A model generated the notes under the pieces. The model searched no databases, was not told where the DNA came from, and worked only from the letters and a program-made list of their open reading frames with translations. A program made the position numbers and the translations under genes. Of a stretch of 16,357 nucleotides of DNA, positions 1 to 7,775 are shown piece after piece. The stretch covers positions 1 to 16,357 of the forward strand of contig CALGLM010000048.1 of assembly GCA_937930275.1 (NCBI GenBank), in the 5' to 3' direction. Within the stretch, counting starts at the first letter, position 1, and each line of letters begins with the position of its first letter. Origin of the DNA: an uncultured Ignavibacteria bacterium (lineage in GTDB: Bacteria; Bacteroidota; Ignavibacteria; Ignavibacteriales; Melioribacteraceae).

Positions 1-221
1 ATAAGCGATCTTTCGGCAACTAAGGTTTGTTGAAGATCTCTATCAACCTGTAGTAATAATTCATAGGAACGAAGCCTTATTTCTGCTTGGTCTAAGCTTG
101 TTTTTAAATTGTGAATTCCGCTATAAGACGTATAAGATATTATTAAAATTAATGTTAATAACGAGGCAAATGTATAAAGAAACTTTTTGCCGACCGGTAA
201 ATTTTTGAACCATATTATCAT
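1..221 (-). CDS. Methyl-accepting chemotaxis-like sensor, N-terminal part (runs off window)
   Basis: An open frame with no stop runs from an ATG at 219-221 leftward to the window edge (73 codons visible). A good Shine-Dalgarno AGGGGAG lies six bases before the ATG (228-234), which fixes the start. The protein begins with a short basic stretch, then a hydrophobic segment at about residues 14-34. A helical, charged region follows, with the motif DRDLQQTLVAERSL at about residues 60-73. That layout (cytoplasmic tip, one membrane helix, four-helix-bundle-like periplasmic sensor with a DxDLxQxLVAE motif) is typical of methyl-accepting chemotaxis proteins and related 4HB-MCP sensors. The HAMP and signalling domains would lie outside the window, so a histidine kinase or other 4HB sensor remains possible. 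It is transcribed in the same direction as the other genes but is separated from sod by over 500 bases and a terminator. Confidence 0.7.
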   Translation of the reverse strand, partial: MIIWFKNLPVGKKFLYTFASLLTLILIISYTSYSGIHNLKTSLDQAEIRLRSYELLLQVDRDLQQTLVAERSL

Positions 222-234
222 TCCGAACTCCCCT

Positions 235-588
235 AATTTTAATTATTTTGTAATGTTATAAGATTTTTTAGTTCTATTATCGAATACTTTTTTTAATATT
301 TTAGTTTAAATTTAAATTAATAAGTTTTATAGAGTATTGCAAGAATTTTATTTAGTATTTATTTTTTTAACAAAATTTTACTTTAAAATATTTTATTAAT
401 CCTTTTATAGAATCATTTTTTTTTGCTATTATCTTATAATAATGGCAATTTATACTTGTTTTTTTAACTATCCTCGTTTTTAGTCAGCGTTACTGTTATT
501 CTTTTGTTTGTTTTTACCAATTATTAATTTGGCATTTGAAAATTATTTTGTTGTTTGAATACTACAATTTCTGTCCATGTTACCGGCT
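235..588. other. AT-rich intergenic stretch, no gene recognised
   Basis: This stretch consists largely of T- and A-runs. I see no convincing reading frame on either strand, no tRNA-like fold and no recognisable promoter consensus. It presumably contains the promoter of the leftward chemoreceptor-like gene at 1-221. Short frames starting near 555 and 577 run over the tandem repeat and translate into repetitive, non-protein-like sequence. Confidence 0.6.
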
Positions 589-666
589 CATACAATTTCA
601 CCCCACAATTTCAGCCCACAATTTCAGCCCACGACTTCAGACCACGACTTCAGACCACGACTTCAG
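589..666 (+). repeat. 13-bp tandem repeat, six units
   Basis: Six consecutive 13-base units lie at 589-601, 602-614, 615-627, 628-640, 641-653 and 654-666. The units at 602 and 615 are identical (CCCACAATTTCAG). The unit at 628 is CCCACGACTTCAG, and those at 641 and 654 are identical (ACCACGACTTCAG). The first unit (CATACAATTTCAC) is degenerate, and a weaker relative may precede it near 561. The left and right halves of the array differ by two transitions (CAAT versus CGAC). The last unit forms the left arm of a palindrome. Confidence 0.85.
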
Positions 667-673
667 TCGTGGT
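654..673. repeat. REP-like palindrome at end of tandem array
   Basis: The arms ACCACGAC (654-661) and GTCGTGGT (666-673) are perfectly complementary around a four-base TTCA loop, giving an 8-bp stem. It is short, GC-rich relative to its surroundings, intergenic and beside a gene end, as REP elements usually are. Similar hairpins are mobilised by REP-associated tyrosine transposases (RAYTs) in other bacteria, but no transposase lies in this window. No T-run follows on either strand, so it does not look like a terminator. Confidence 0.6.
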
Positions 674-683
674 ATATATTAAG

Positions 684-719
684 AAAAAAAAATCCCCGAT
701 ATTTACGTATCGGGGATTT
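684..719 (-). terminator. Intrinsic terminator of the sod operon
   Basis: The arms AAATCCCCGATA (690-701) and TATCGGGGATTT (708-719) form a perfect 12-bp stem with a six-base loop. Read on the minus strand, the hairpin is followed by an uninterrupted run of T (bases 692-684, opposite the A-run). It sits 56 bases after the sod stop codon and is the clearest rho-independent terminator in the window. Confidence 0.9.
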
Positions 720-775
720 AATAAGAAATACAAGTTATATTCTTATTACAGAGGGTGTTAGTTATTCTTTAAATT

Positions 776-1495
776 TTATTTAGCTGCTAAGTACAATTTA
801 TTAACTTCGTCCCAATTAACAACATTCCAAAAATTAGTAATATATTCAGGTCTTCTATTTTGATATTTCAAATAGTAAGCGTGTTCCCAAACATCAAGTA
901 ATAAAACAGGTGTTCCCTTAACTTCGGAAATATCCATATATGGGTTATCTTGATTTGGAGAAGATGTAACAACTAATTTGCCGTTTACAACTACTAACCA
1001 AGCCCAACCGCTGCCAAAACGAGTTGCTGCAGCATTGTTAAATAGTTCTTTAAATTTTTCAAACGATCCAAATTCTGCTTCAATTGCTTTACCAATTTCA
1101 TTAGTCGGAACTCCTCCTTTGTTAGGACCCATTATTTGCCAAAACAAATTGTGATTGAACCAACCACCGCCGTTATTACGTACTGCAGCGGGATATTTTG
1201 AAACATTTGCAAAAATCTCTAATTCCGATTTTCCTTCAAATTCCGGACCTTCAACTGCTTTATTAAAATTTGTTGTATAAGCAGCGTGATGTTTGCTGTA
1301 ATGTACTTCCATTGTCATTGCGTCAATGTAAGGCTCTAATGCATCGTAAGCATAAGGTAATTTAGCTTGTTCAAATTTTCCCATTTTAGTAATTCCTATA
1401 TTTTTATTTATTTTATTTGTTATTCCTTCTATCTTATTAACAACGGAAAATGCCCCTATAGTTCCTAAAGCGGTAATAAATTTTCTTCTATCCAT
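776..1495 (-). CDS. sodA: Superoxide dismutase, Mn-type, with Tat-like N-terminal extension
   Basis: This enzyme converts superoxide to hydrogen peroxide and oxygen. From about residue 42 the 239-residue protein aligns with Mn/Fe superoxide dismutases ([10 protein letters not shown], then [37 protein letters not shown]). Expected metal ligands are H65, H115, D201 and H205. Gly111 and Gln182 occupy the positions that distinguish Mn-type from Fe-type enzymes, so Mn or cambialistic use is likely. The first 40 or so residues are extra: MDRRKFI followed by a short hydrophobic stretch resembles a twin-arginine signal, suggesting export or membrane anchoring. GGAG lies eight bases before the ATG. 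A second possible start is Met38, which would give a cytoplasmic enzyme. The gene begins two bases after the upstream carrier gene, so the two are co-transcribed. Confidence 0.93.
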   Translation of the reverse strand: MDRRKFITALGTIGAFSVVNKIEGITNKINKNIGITKMGKFEQAKLPYAYDALEPYIDAMTMEVHYSKHHAAYTTNFNKAVEGPEFEGKSELEIFANVSKYPAAVRNNGGGWFNHNLFWQIMGPNKGGVPTNEIGKAIEAEFGSFEKFKELFNNAAATRFGSGWAWLVVVNGKLVVTSSPNQDNPYMDISEVKGTPVLLLDVWEHAYYLKYQNRRPEYITNFWNVVNWDEVNKLYLAAK

Positions 1496-1498
1496 AAT

Positions 1499-1846
1499 TT
1501 ATACTCCAAATGATTCGCCGCAACCACAAGTTTTTTTGGCATTTGGGTTATTAAAAATAAAGCCTTTACCGTTTAATCCGCTGCTATAGTCAAGTTCACA
1601 CCCCATTAAATAAAATAAACTTTTTCCGTCAACTATTATTTTAACACCATTGGAAAGTATCACAGAATCAGTTTCTTTAACTTCGTCATCAAAACCAAGT
1701 TTGTAGGTTAATCCGGAGCAACCCCCTCCTTTTACACTCAACCTTAAACCAAAAGTATCTCCAACGGAATTTTCTTCCATTAACTGTTTAATCTCTTTTG
1801 CCGCATTTTTGCTAACTTTTATATCTGTTTCAATAATGTTTTCCAT
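1499..1846 (-). CDS. erpA: A-type iron-sulfur carrier (ErpA/IscA family)
   Basis: The 115-residue protein is a full-length HesB/IscA-family carrier, which receives Fe-S clusters from the assembly machinery and passes them to apo-enzymes. The three cluster-binding cysteines are present: C43 in GGGCSGLTY, and C107 and C109 in TCGCGESF near the C-terminus. An additional cysteine is at 83. The NPNAKKTCGCG ending resembles ErpA, but A-type carriers are hard to subdivide by eye. It lies between a small unknown gene and sod in a tight operon, 18 bases downstream of the former and two bases upstream of the latter. The pairing with superoxide dismutase and the neighbouring complex I cluster fits Fe-S supply and protection, though that link is inferred. 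Confidence 0.92.
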   Translation of the reverse strand: MENIIETDIKVSKNAAKEIKQLMEENSVGDTFGLRLSVKGGGCSGLTYKLGFDDEVKETDSVILSNGVKIIVDGKSLFYLMGCELDYSSGLNGKGFIFNNPNAKKTCGCGESFGV

Positions 1847-1864
1847 TTTACAACCTTTATACTT

Positions 1865-2143
1865 TTATTCTAAAACGGAAACCTCCAATTTAAAGTTCAC
1901 TTTAAAAGACTTGTTGTCTATTTTTGCAAGTTCACCTTTTTGAACTAAAACTTCTAAATATTCTTTACAAATATTTTCGGTTTCGGGATAAGTTAATGTA
2001 ATTCCCTTACTTTGATAATAATATTTTATTGAATATTGAATATCACGAAAGAAGATATTTGAGTTGTAATAAACCGGATATTTTTCTTTCATAAAATTAA
2101 AAAACACGGTTTGGTTTTCTGTCAAATCCTGAATATAATTCAT
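1865..2143 (-). CDS. Small protein of unknown function upstream of the Fe-S carrier
   Basis: I do not recognise the family. The 92-residue product has no membrane segment, signal peptide or cysteine pair; its only cysteine is at about residue 59. It is rich in Tyr, Phe and Asn, with predicted helices in the first two thirds and a short beta-like end (SFKVNFKLEVSVLE), a layout that could suit a small winged-helix-like or adaptor fold. The start has only a weak GGAA-type ribosome site. It is the first gene of the unit with erpA and sod (18-base gap to erpA), 80 bases after nuoN and beyond the nuoN hairpin. The operon position suggests a role connected to Fe-S assembly or oxidative stress, but nothing in the sequence proves it. 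Confidence 0.7.
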   Translation of the reverse strand: MNYIQDLTENQTVFFNFMKEKYPVYYNSNIFFRDIQYSIKYYYQSKGITLTYPETENICKEYLEVLVQKGELAKIDNKSFKVNFKLEVSVLE

Positions 2144-2210
2144 ATAACTTTCCGTTTTTAGGAATTAATAAATAAAATAAATAAAAATGAAATAAGATGA
2201 GAATTTATAA

Positions 2211-2239
2211 GTTTATCGGCAACTTAATTGCCGATAAAC
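2211..2239 (-). terminator. Hairpin enclosing the nuoN stop codon, probable operon terminator
   Basis: The arms GTTTATCGGCAA (2211-2222) and TTGCCGATAAAC (2228-2239) are perfectly complementary (12 bp) around a five-base loop that contains the nuoN TAA. On the minus strand the hairpin is followed by TTATAAATTCTC, only moderately U-rich. It can act as a terminator or as a 3' stabiliser of the nuo transcript. Confidence 0.65.
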
Positions 2240-3726
2240 GAAAAACAAGCTTTTGCAAAATTTAATAACGGAGTAAAATAAACACCGAATAAAATAATCG
2301 GGAACATTAAAATTACCAATAATAAATTGACCGAAAAACTTGTTTGAACTTTGGGAGTATTTTCGGCAGGTTTTGATAAATACATGTGTTTTAACACTCG
2401 AACGTAAAAATATAGTGACACAACAGTATTAAGTAAGGCAATAACAGCCACATATAATAAATTTGCATCTACCAAAGCAAAAAATAAATATAGTTTTGTA
2501 ATAAACCCAGCAGTAGGCGGTAAACCGGTTAATGAAATTAAAAATATCGATAAAGCAAATGCGAGGAACGGCGAAGTAAAACCAAGTCCTTTAAAATCAT
2601 CTATGTTCTCGGACTTTAATTTATCGGCAAATAGCATAACAACCAAAAATGCCCCTAAATTCATGAACAGGTAAACAAACAAGTAAATCATTACCGCTAA
2701 AAGTCCTTGATTTGAAAGAACGGCAATTCCCACCAGCATATAACCTGCGTGTGCAATACTTGAATATGCCAGCATTCGCTTTAAGTTATCTTGCCATAAA
2801 GCCGAAAAATTGCCGACTGTCATAGTAGAAACACCTATAATAATCAAAAACATCTGCCAGTCAAAAACAGGTAATACATTCCAATAACCTATTTTAATTG
2901 TACCGTTTACAAAACCGGTAAATATAAAACGTATTAAGAACATAAAACCGGCTGCTTTACTCGCTACAGATAAAAATGAAGTAATGGTAATAGGAGCACC
3001 TTCATAAACATCCGGAGTCCAAAAATGGAACGGAACCGCAGAAATTTTAAAACCGATACCAACAAAAATCATTATAATGGTTAAAGCCAATGTAAGATAA
3101 TTTACGTCTTGAATTGCTAAGTAATTATTAATTTCAATTAAGTTAGTACTACCTGTAATTCCGTATAGTAAAGAAATACCGAATAACATAATCCCCGAAG
3201 ATACCGAACCGTAAATTACATACTTCAATCCTGCTTCGCCGCTTCTATCACGTAAACGTATAAATCCCGCCAAAACATATGAAGATAAAGACATAAGTTC
3301 AACGGCAACGTAAATCATAATTAAATCTACGGCGGAAACTAAAAACATCATACCCAATATCATTCCTAATATTAAAGTATAAAACTCACCTCTCCTAACT
3401 TTTAGTTTTTCAACTTCGGACGAAAGAATAGTAGAAATAAGAACAAAAACGGATGAAAGCAAAACAATAATCTTAAAAAATGCCCCGATAGGATCGATTG
3501 CTAATAAAGGAGCTTTTGATGAGCTTAATGTGAATGCGGGTTCTTTTACATGAAAATCTGTAATAACGTAAGCTAAACTAACCAGTATTCCGATTAAAGA
3601 GAGATAAGGAATAATTACGTTATCGGAATAGAATAAATCGAATAAAATAACCAAAAATAATAGTGCCGTGATTATTAATTCCGGTTTAATATATTCCAAC
3701 GATGCTAAAAAACTATTTATTTCCAT
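2224..3726 (-). CDS. nuoN: NADH-quinone oxidoreductase subunit N
   Basis: This is one of the three antiporter-like, proton-translocating membrane subunits of complex I. The 500-residue length is normal for NuoN. The protein is almost entirely transmembrane. Conserved charged residues expected for the proton path are visible: E143 in the helix-5 motif VAVELMSLSSY, K227 in FKISAVPFHFW, and K257 in FLSVASKAAGF. The WTPDVYEGAP segment is characteristic of NuoN rather than NuoM or NuoL. It is the last gene of the cluster, 29 bases after nuoM. The intervening AT-only stretch lacks a Shine-Dalgarno sequence. The stop codon sits in the loop of a 12-bp hairpin. Confidence 0.97.
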   Translation of the reverse strand: MEINSFLASLEYIKPELIITALLFLVILFDLFYSDNVIIPYLSLIGILVSLAYVITDFHVKEPAFTLSSSKAPLLAIDPIGAFFKIIVLLSSVFVLISTILSSEVEKLKVRRGEFYTLILGMILGMMFLVSAVDLIMIYVAVELMSLSSYVLAGFIRLRDRSGEAGLKYVIYGSVSSGIMLFGISLLYGITGSTNLIEINNYLAIQDVNYLTLALTIIMIFVGIGFKISAVPFHFWTPDVYEGAPITITSFLSVASKAAGFMFLIRFIFTGFVNGTIKIGYWNVLPVFDWQMFLIIIGVSTMTVGNFSALWQDNLKRMLAYSSIAHAGYMLVGIAVLSNQGLLAVMIYLFVYLFMNLGAFLVVMLFADKLKSENIDDFKGLGFTSPFLAFALSIFLISLTGLPPTAGFITKLYLFFALVDANLLYVAVIALLNTVVSLYFYVRVLKHMYLSKPAENTPKVQTSFSVNLLLVILMFPIILFGVYFTPLLNFAKACFSFIGN

Positions 3727-3755
3727 ATTATTTTAATAATTAATAATCATTTTAA

Positions 3756-5336
3756 TTAAAAAGGAGCGCCGTTAACAAATTTAGAAAGTGCGTTAACAGA
3801 TGTATTCATAATATTAAGCATTGCCGAAGGATAAACTCCCAAGAAAATAATAATAATTGCCAAAGGAATTAACATTAAGTATTCACGAGCATCCAAATCG
3901 GTTAAATCAGCCCATTTTTCATTTAATTTTCCAAAGAATATTCTTTGTAATGTCCACAACATGTAACCTGCACCTAATACAATACCTAACGTAGAAATAA
4001 TTGCAAGAATGCGAGTAGAACCTACTCCGAATGCACCTACAAATACAAATGCTTCACTAATAAAACCGCTCATTCCGGGTAAACCTATTGCTGCAAAAAA
4101 AGCAACAGTAACAAAACCTGTATAAACCGGTAATTGTGTAGCCAGCCCGCCAAATTCGTTAATACCGCGTGTATGTGCCCTATCGTAAATAACACCTACA
4201 ATAAGGAATAACATTGCAGTAATAGTACCATGGTTAAACATTTGGAACATTGCCCCGGTTATACCTACCGAAGAAAGGGATGCCATTCCCAATAAAACAT
4301 ATCCCATGTGAGATACCGAAGAATAAGCAATCAATTTCTTAAAGTCTTTTTGAGCCATAGCACATAATGCACCGTAAATAATATTTATTGCACCAAATAA
4401 AGCAATATACCACATTAATTGACGTGTAATTTCGGGAAATATGGGATAACTTATTCTTAGAATACCGTAAGTACCCATCTTTAATAATACACCTGCAAGA
4501 ATAACGCTTATAGGTGTAGGAGCTTCTACGTGAGCATCCGGCAACCAAGTATGGAACGGAAACATCGGTATTTTAATAGCAAAACCCGCAAATAATGCAA
4601 TGTAGGCAATCAATCTTAAATTATTAGGATTAAGCGGTGACAAGATACCGTCTGTAGTAAAATTACCTTTATCCATCATGCTTAAAAGATTAAATGTAAA
4701 TACTTTAGAGCCGTCGGATAAAATTTCGGTTGTGCTAAAGTATAATCCTATCATCACTAAAAGTATAAAAACGCTACCCAGCAATGTATATATAAAAAAC
4801 TTTATTGCGGCATATTCTTTTCTCGGTCCGCCCCATATACCAATTAAAAAGTACATCGGTAAAAGCATTAATTCCCAGAAGATGTAAAATAGGAAGAAAT
4901 CTAACGAAACAAAAACACCCATCATTCCGGTATCCAATAAAAGGAATAAAGCAAAATACCCTTTTACGGATTTATCTATTTTCCAAGAAGATATTAACGC
5001 AATTAAAGAAACTATTGCAGTAAGCAATACCATTGGCATACTTAAACCGTCAACACCTAAAAAGTAATCTATTTTAACTTTACCGAGCCAGCTAACACCC
5101 GAAATTTCAATCCATTTAAACTTTTCAATAAATTGAAAACTCTTGATATCATAAATTCCGCCTGCATTATAGTTAAATTTGGTCATCATTAGTACCGAAA
5201 GCACCAATTGTAAAGCAACCATTACTAAAGCGGCAACCTTTATTTGTGTTTTTGACTCTTTAGGTATCAATAAAATAAGGATCATCCCTAATACGGGAAG
5301 AAACGTAATAAGTGTTAAAATCGGAAATCCTTCCAT
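3756..5336 (-). CDS. nuoM: NADH-quinone oxidoreductase subunit M
   Basis: This is an antiporter-like proton-pumping subunit of the complex I membrane arm. Its 526 residues are near the usual family size. Diagnostic features are E155 in FWELMLLPMYFLIG, K255 in AIKIPMFPFHTWLPDAH and the following VEAPTPISVILAGVLLKMG, which together mark NuoM and its discontinuous helix 7 region. About fourteen hydrophobic segments cover the protein. It follows nuoL after 41 bases and precedes nuoN by 29. The start (ATGGAAGG) lacks a strong Shine-Dalgarno sequence but lies in an A/T-only leader, as do nuoL and nuoN. No missing key residue was seen. Confidence 0.97.
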   Translation of the reverse strand: MEGFPILTLITFLPVLGMILILLIPKESKTQIKVAALVMVALQLVLSVLMMTKFNYNAGGIYDIKSFQFIEKFKWIEISGVSWLGKVKIDYFLGVDGLSMPMVLLTAIVSLIALISSWKIDKSVKGYFALFLLLDTGMMGVFVSLDFFLFYIFWELMLLPMYFLIGIWGGPRKEYAAIKFFIYTLLGSVFILLVMIGLYFSTTEILSDGSKVFTFNLLSMMDKGNFTTDGILSPLNPNNLRLIAYIALFAGFAIKIPMFPFHTWLPDAHVEAPTPISVILAGVLLKMGTYGILRISYPIFPEITRQLMWYIALFGAINIIYGALCAMAQKDFKKLIAYSSVSHMGYVLLGMASLSSVGITGAMFQMFNHGTITAMLFLIVGVIYDRAHTRGINEFGGLATQLPVYTGFVTVAFFAAIGLPGMSGFISEAFVFVGAFGVGSTRILAIISTLGIVLGAGYMLWTLQRIFFGKLNEKWADLTDLDAREYLMLIPLAIIIIFLGVYPSAMLNIMNTSVNALSKFVNGAPF

Positions 5337-5377
5337 AATTATTTTAAGCCTATTTTAATTAATTAACAAAACAATTT

Positions 5378-7456
5378 TTATAAAAGTATTAATAAAACTA
5401 TTAACGAAAAAACAACTATAACAATATAAGTTTGTACTTTACCCGTTTGTGCTTTACGAATAAATATTCCTATTAAGCCGCTTAACAACGCTGTAAAGTT
5501 TACCAACCCGTCAACAACAAATGTATCAAAATATTTACTGCCTATTGAAACCCATCTTGTAACGGTAGCAGTACCGTTTACTACTCCGTCAACTACTTTA
5601 GCATCAAACCATGCTAAAAGGTCACTAAATAGTAGTAATCCCTTTACAATTATACCATTATACAATTCATCTAAGTACCATTTATTTAAGCTAAATTGAT
5701 ATAATGGTTTTAAGCTGTTTGCAAGCTTATCCGCATCAAGTTTTTTCCATTGGTAAAATAGAAATGCAAATAAGATTCCTAACCCAGCAACAAACAACGA
5801 TAAAAACATTGCGGGATAATGTGCGTGATGCATTGCTTCTGTATAAAGCGTGCTGTGAACTACTGCATGTTTAACATTTTCGGTGGTTTCCGAATGCTTC
5901 ATAAATTCAAAACGAGTATATTCCGGAGTAACAGTCTGCGGAGTATTAATCCATTTAGACAAAAACCAACCTTGGTCAGCACCAATAGGATTTGGAGTGT
6001 ACCATATAAAAATTGATAATCCTGCTAAAACCACTAACGGAACTATCATTAATTTTGGAGATTCATGTGCATGTTCGTATTTATGTTCATCTCTGGGCTT
6101 ACCGTGAAATGTTAAAATTACCAATCTAAACATGTAGAATGCAGTTAATAAAGCAACTCCGAACCCTGCAATAGGAATTAACCAATGCCCCGTAAGGTTA
6201 CCGAAAGCAAGCGTACCTGCTAATATTCCGTCTTTACTCAAAAATCCCGAAGTTAAAGGAATACCCGAAATTGCTAAAGTAGAAATTAAAAATGTATAAT
6301 AAGTAACAGGCATCTTTTTTCTCAAGCCGCCCATTTTTTGAATATCTTGTTCGTGGTGCATTGAATGAATTACCGAACCGCTTCCTAAAAACAAACATGC
6401 TTTAAAGAAGGCGTGTGTAACAAGGTGAAAAAAAGCAAACGCATAAGCACCTACACCCATTGCCATAACCATATATCCTAACTGGCTTACAGTTGAATAT
6501 GCTAAAACTTTTTTGATATCGTTTTGAGTTAAAGCAATTGTAGCAGCCAAAAACGAAGTGAACGCACCGATAACGGCTATTACAAGCATTGCATCGGCTG
6601 TCAACATCACAAATATTCGCGCAATTAAATAAACACCTGCTGCCACCATAGTAGCCGCATGTATTAAAGCACTAACAGGAGTTGGACCTTCCATTGCATC
6701 CGGTAACCATACATGCAAAGGGAATTGAGCTGATTTACCTACAGCACCCATAAACAATAAAATACCGGTAATAGTTAACCAAAATCCGCTATTAAAAGGA
6801 ATTATTCCTTTGCTAATTTCACTATATATTGAGTCAAATGTAAATGTATGATAGGTAAAAAATAAAATTAATATACCTAAAAACATTCCGACATCGCCAA
6901 CTCGGTTTACAAGAAACGCTTTTTTACTTGCATCGGCTGCCGAATCTTTTTCAAACCAAAAACCGATTAAAAGATAAGATGATAATCCTACCAACTCCCA
7001 GAAGATATACATCATCAAGAAGTTGTGCGTAAGAACTATCCCAAGCATTGAAAAAGTAAATATACCTAAATAAGCAAAATATCGAGTATATTTTTTATCA
7101 CCGTGCATATACTCTACAGAATAATAGTGCACCAGCATACTAATAAGGGTTACTACAAACAGCATAATAACCGCTAAATTATCAATTTTCACCCCTAATT
7201 CAATAAAGTGATTGGCACCTTTACTAATAATGCCGATATTTATCCAATTAAACTGAGCAATTAAATCTTTGTGTACATAATATGCCAATTTTAAATAACC
7301 GATAAATATCGATAGTAAAAAGGATACACCGATAAAAAACAGTTCAATAAAATATATTTTAGGCATTTTTTTACCAAACAAGATTACAATGCTAAATCCT
7401 GCCAAAGGTAAAAATAATGTAACTAAAGCCAATAAAACAATAAAAGATTCAGACAT
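5378..7456 (-). CDS. nuoL: NADH-quinone oxidoreductase subunit L
   Basis: This is the distal, largest antiporter-like subunit of complex I. The 692 residues are longer than the approximately 610-650 of many homologues; most of the excess is in the loop and C-terminal region after about residue 480, which contains a His-rich stretch (ATTENVKHAVVHS-type and EAMHHAHYP). The conserved proton-path residues are present: E154 in IFWELVGLSSY, K241 in VGKSAQFPLHVWLPDAMEG and H266 in ALIHAATMVAAG. The C-terminal part carries the amphipathic lateral helix region and a final hydrophobic anchor (residues 675-692). It starts six bases after nuoK without an obvious Shine-Dalgarno sequence. Confidence 0.97.
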   Translation of the reverse strand: MSESFIVLLALVTLFLPLAGFSIVILFGKKMPKIYFIELFFIGVSFLLSIFIGYLKLAYYVHKDLIAQFNWINIGIISKGANHFIELGVKIDNLAVIMLFVVTLISMLVHYYSVEYMHGDKKYTRYFAYLGIFTFSMLGIVLTHNFLMMYIFWELVGLSSYLLIGFWFEKDSAADASKKAFLVNRVGDVGMFLGILILFFTYHTFTFDSIYSEISKGIIPFNSGFWLTITGILLFMGAVGKSAQFPLHVWLPDAMEGPTPVSALIHAATMVAAGVYLIARIFVMLTADAMLVIAVIGAFTSFLAATIALTQNDIKKVLAYSTVSQLGYMVMAMGVGAYAFAFFHLVTHAFFKACLFLGSGSVIHSMHHEQDIQKMGGLRKKMPVTYYTFLISTLAISGIPLTSGFLSKDGILAGTLAFGNLTGHWLIPIAGFGVALLTAFYMFRLVILTFHGKPRDEHKYEHAHESPKLMIVPLVVLAGLSIFIWYTPNPIGADQGWFLSKWINTPQTVTPEYTRFEFMKHSETTENVKHAVVHSTLYTEAMHHAHYPAMFLSLFVAGLGILFAFLFYQWKKLDADKLANSLKPLYQFSLNKWYLDELYNGIIVKGLLLFSDLLAWFDAKVVDGVVNGTATVTRWVSIGSKYFDTFVVDGLVNFTALLSGLIGIFIRKAQTGKVQTYIVIVVFSLIVLLILL

Positions 7457-7462
7457 AATTAT

Positions 7463-7774
7463 TTATTCTTTTAGTTTATCAATCTCGTCAACGTTAACGT
7501 TAGTTAACAGTTTATAAATATTTAATACAATAGCCAATGCAACCGCAGCTTCGGCAGCAGCAAGAACAATTACAAATAAAGCTGCAGCTTGTCCGGTTAA
7601 CCCGTTATTACCGTATCTTGAAAAAGCAACAAAATTAATATTTGCAGCATTCAATATAAGTTCAACCCCCATTAAAACCATAATTGCGTTTTTACGCGTA
7701 ATAACCGCATATAATCCGAGTGAAAATAAAATAGCGGCAACTATTAAAAAGTGATTCAATCCAACTTCAACCAT
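7463..7774 (-). CDS. nuoK: NADH-quinone oxidoreductase subunit K
   Basis: This small membrane subunit of complex I (MrpC-like) contributes glutamates to the proton channel. The open frame extends further upstream, to 7825, but the true start is taken as the ATG at 7772-7774, giving 103 residues. It is one base after the nuoJ stop and nine bases after a perfect AAGGAGG (7784-7790), and the product begins MVEVGLNHFLIVAAILFSLG as NuoK proteins do. Three transmembrane helices are evident. The conserved MGVELILNAANINFVAFSR segment carries the first channel glutamate, and the AAAEAAVALAI segment carries the second. It sits between nuoJ and nuoL as expected. Confidence 0.96.
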   Translation of the reverse strand: MVEVGLNHFLIVAAILFSLGLYAVITRKNAIMVLMGVELILNAANINFVAFSRYGNNGLTGQAAALFVIVLAAAEAAVALAIVLNIYKLLTNVNVDEIDKLKE

Positions 7775-7775
7775 T

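Noticed and set aside
589-673. CRISPR-like array
   Set aside because: Units are 13 bases and contiguous with no spacers; no cas genes are nearby.
555-783. Two overlapping 68-codon plus-strand frames
   Set aside because: They lie over the 13-bp tandem repeat and the sod terminator; the repetitive Thr/Ser/Phe/Gln-rich products are repeat translation, with no ribosome site.
4339-5023. Short frames on both strands within nuoM
   Set aside because: They are out-of-frame shadows of a clearly coding, conserved nuoM; no independent evidence of expression.
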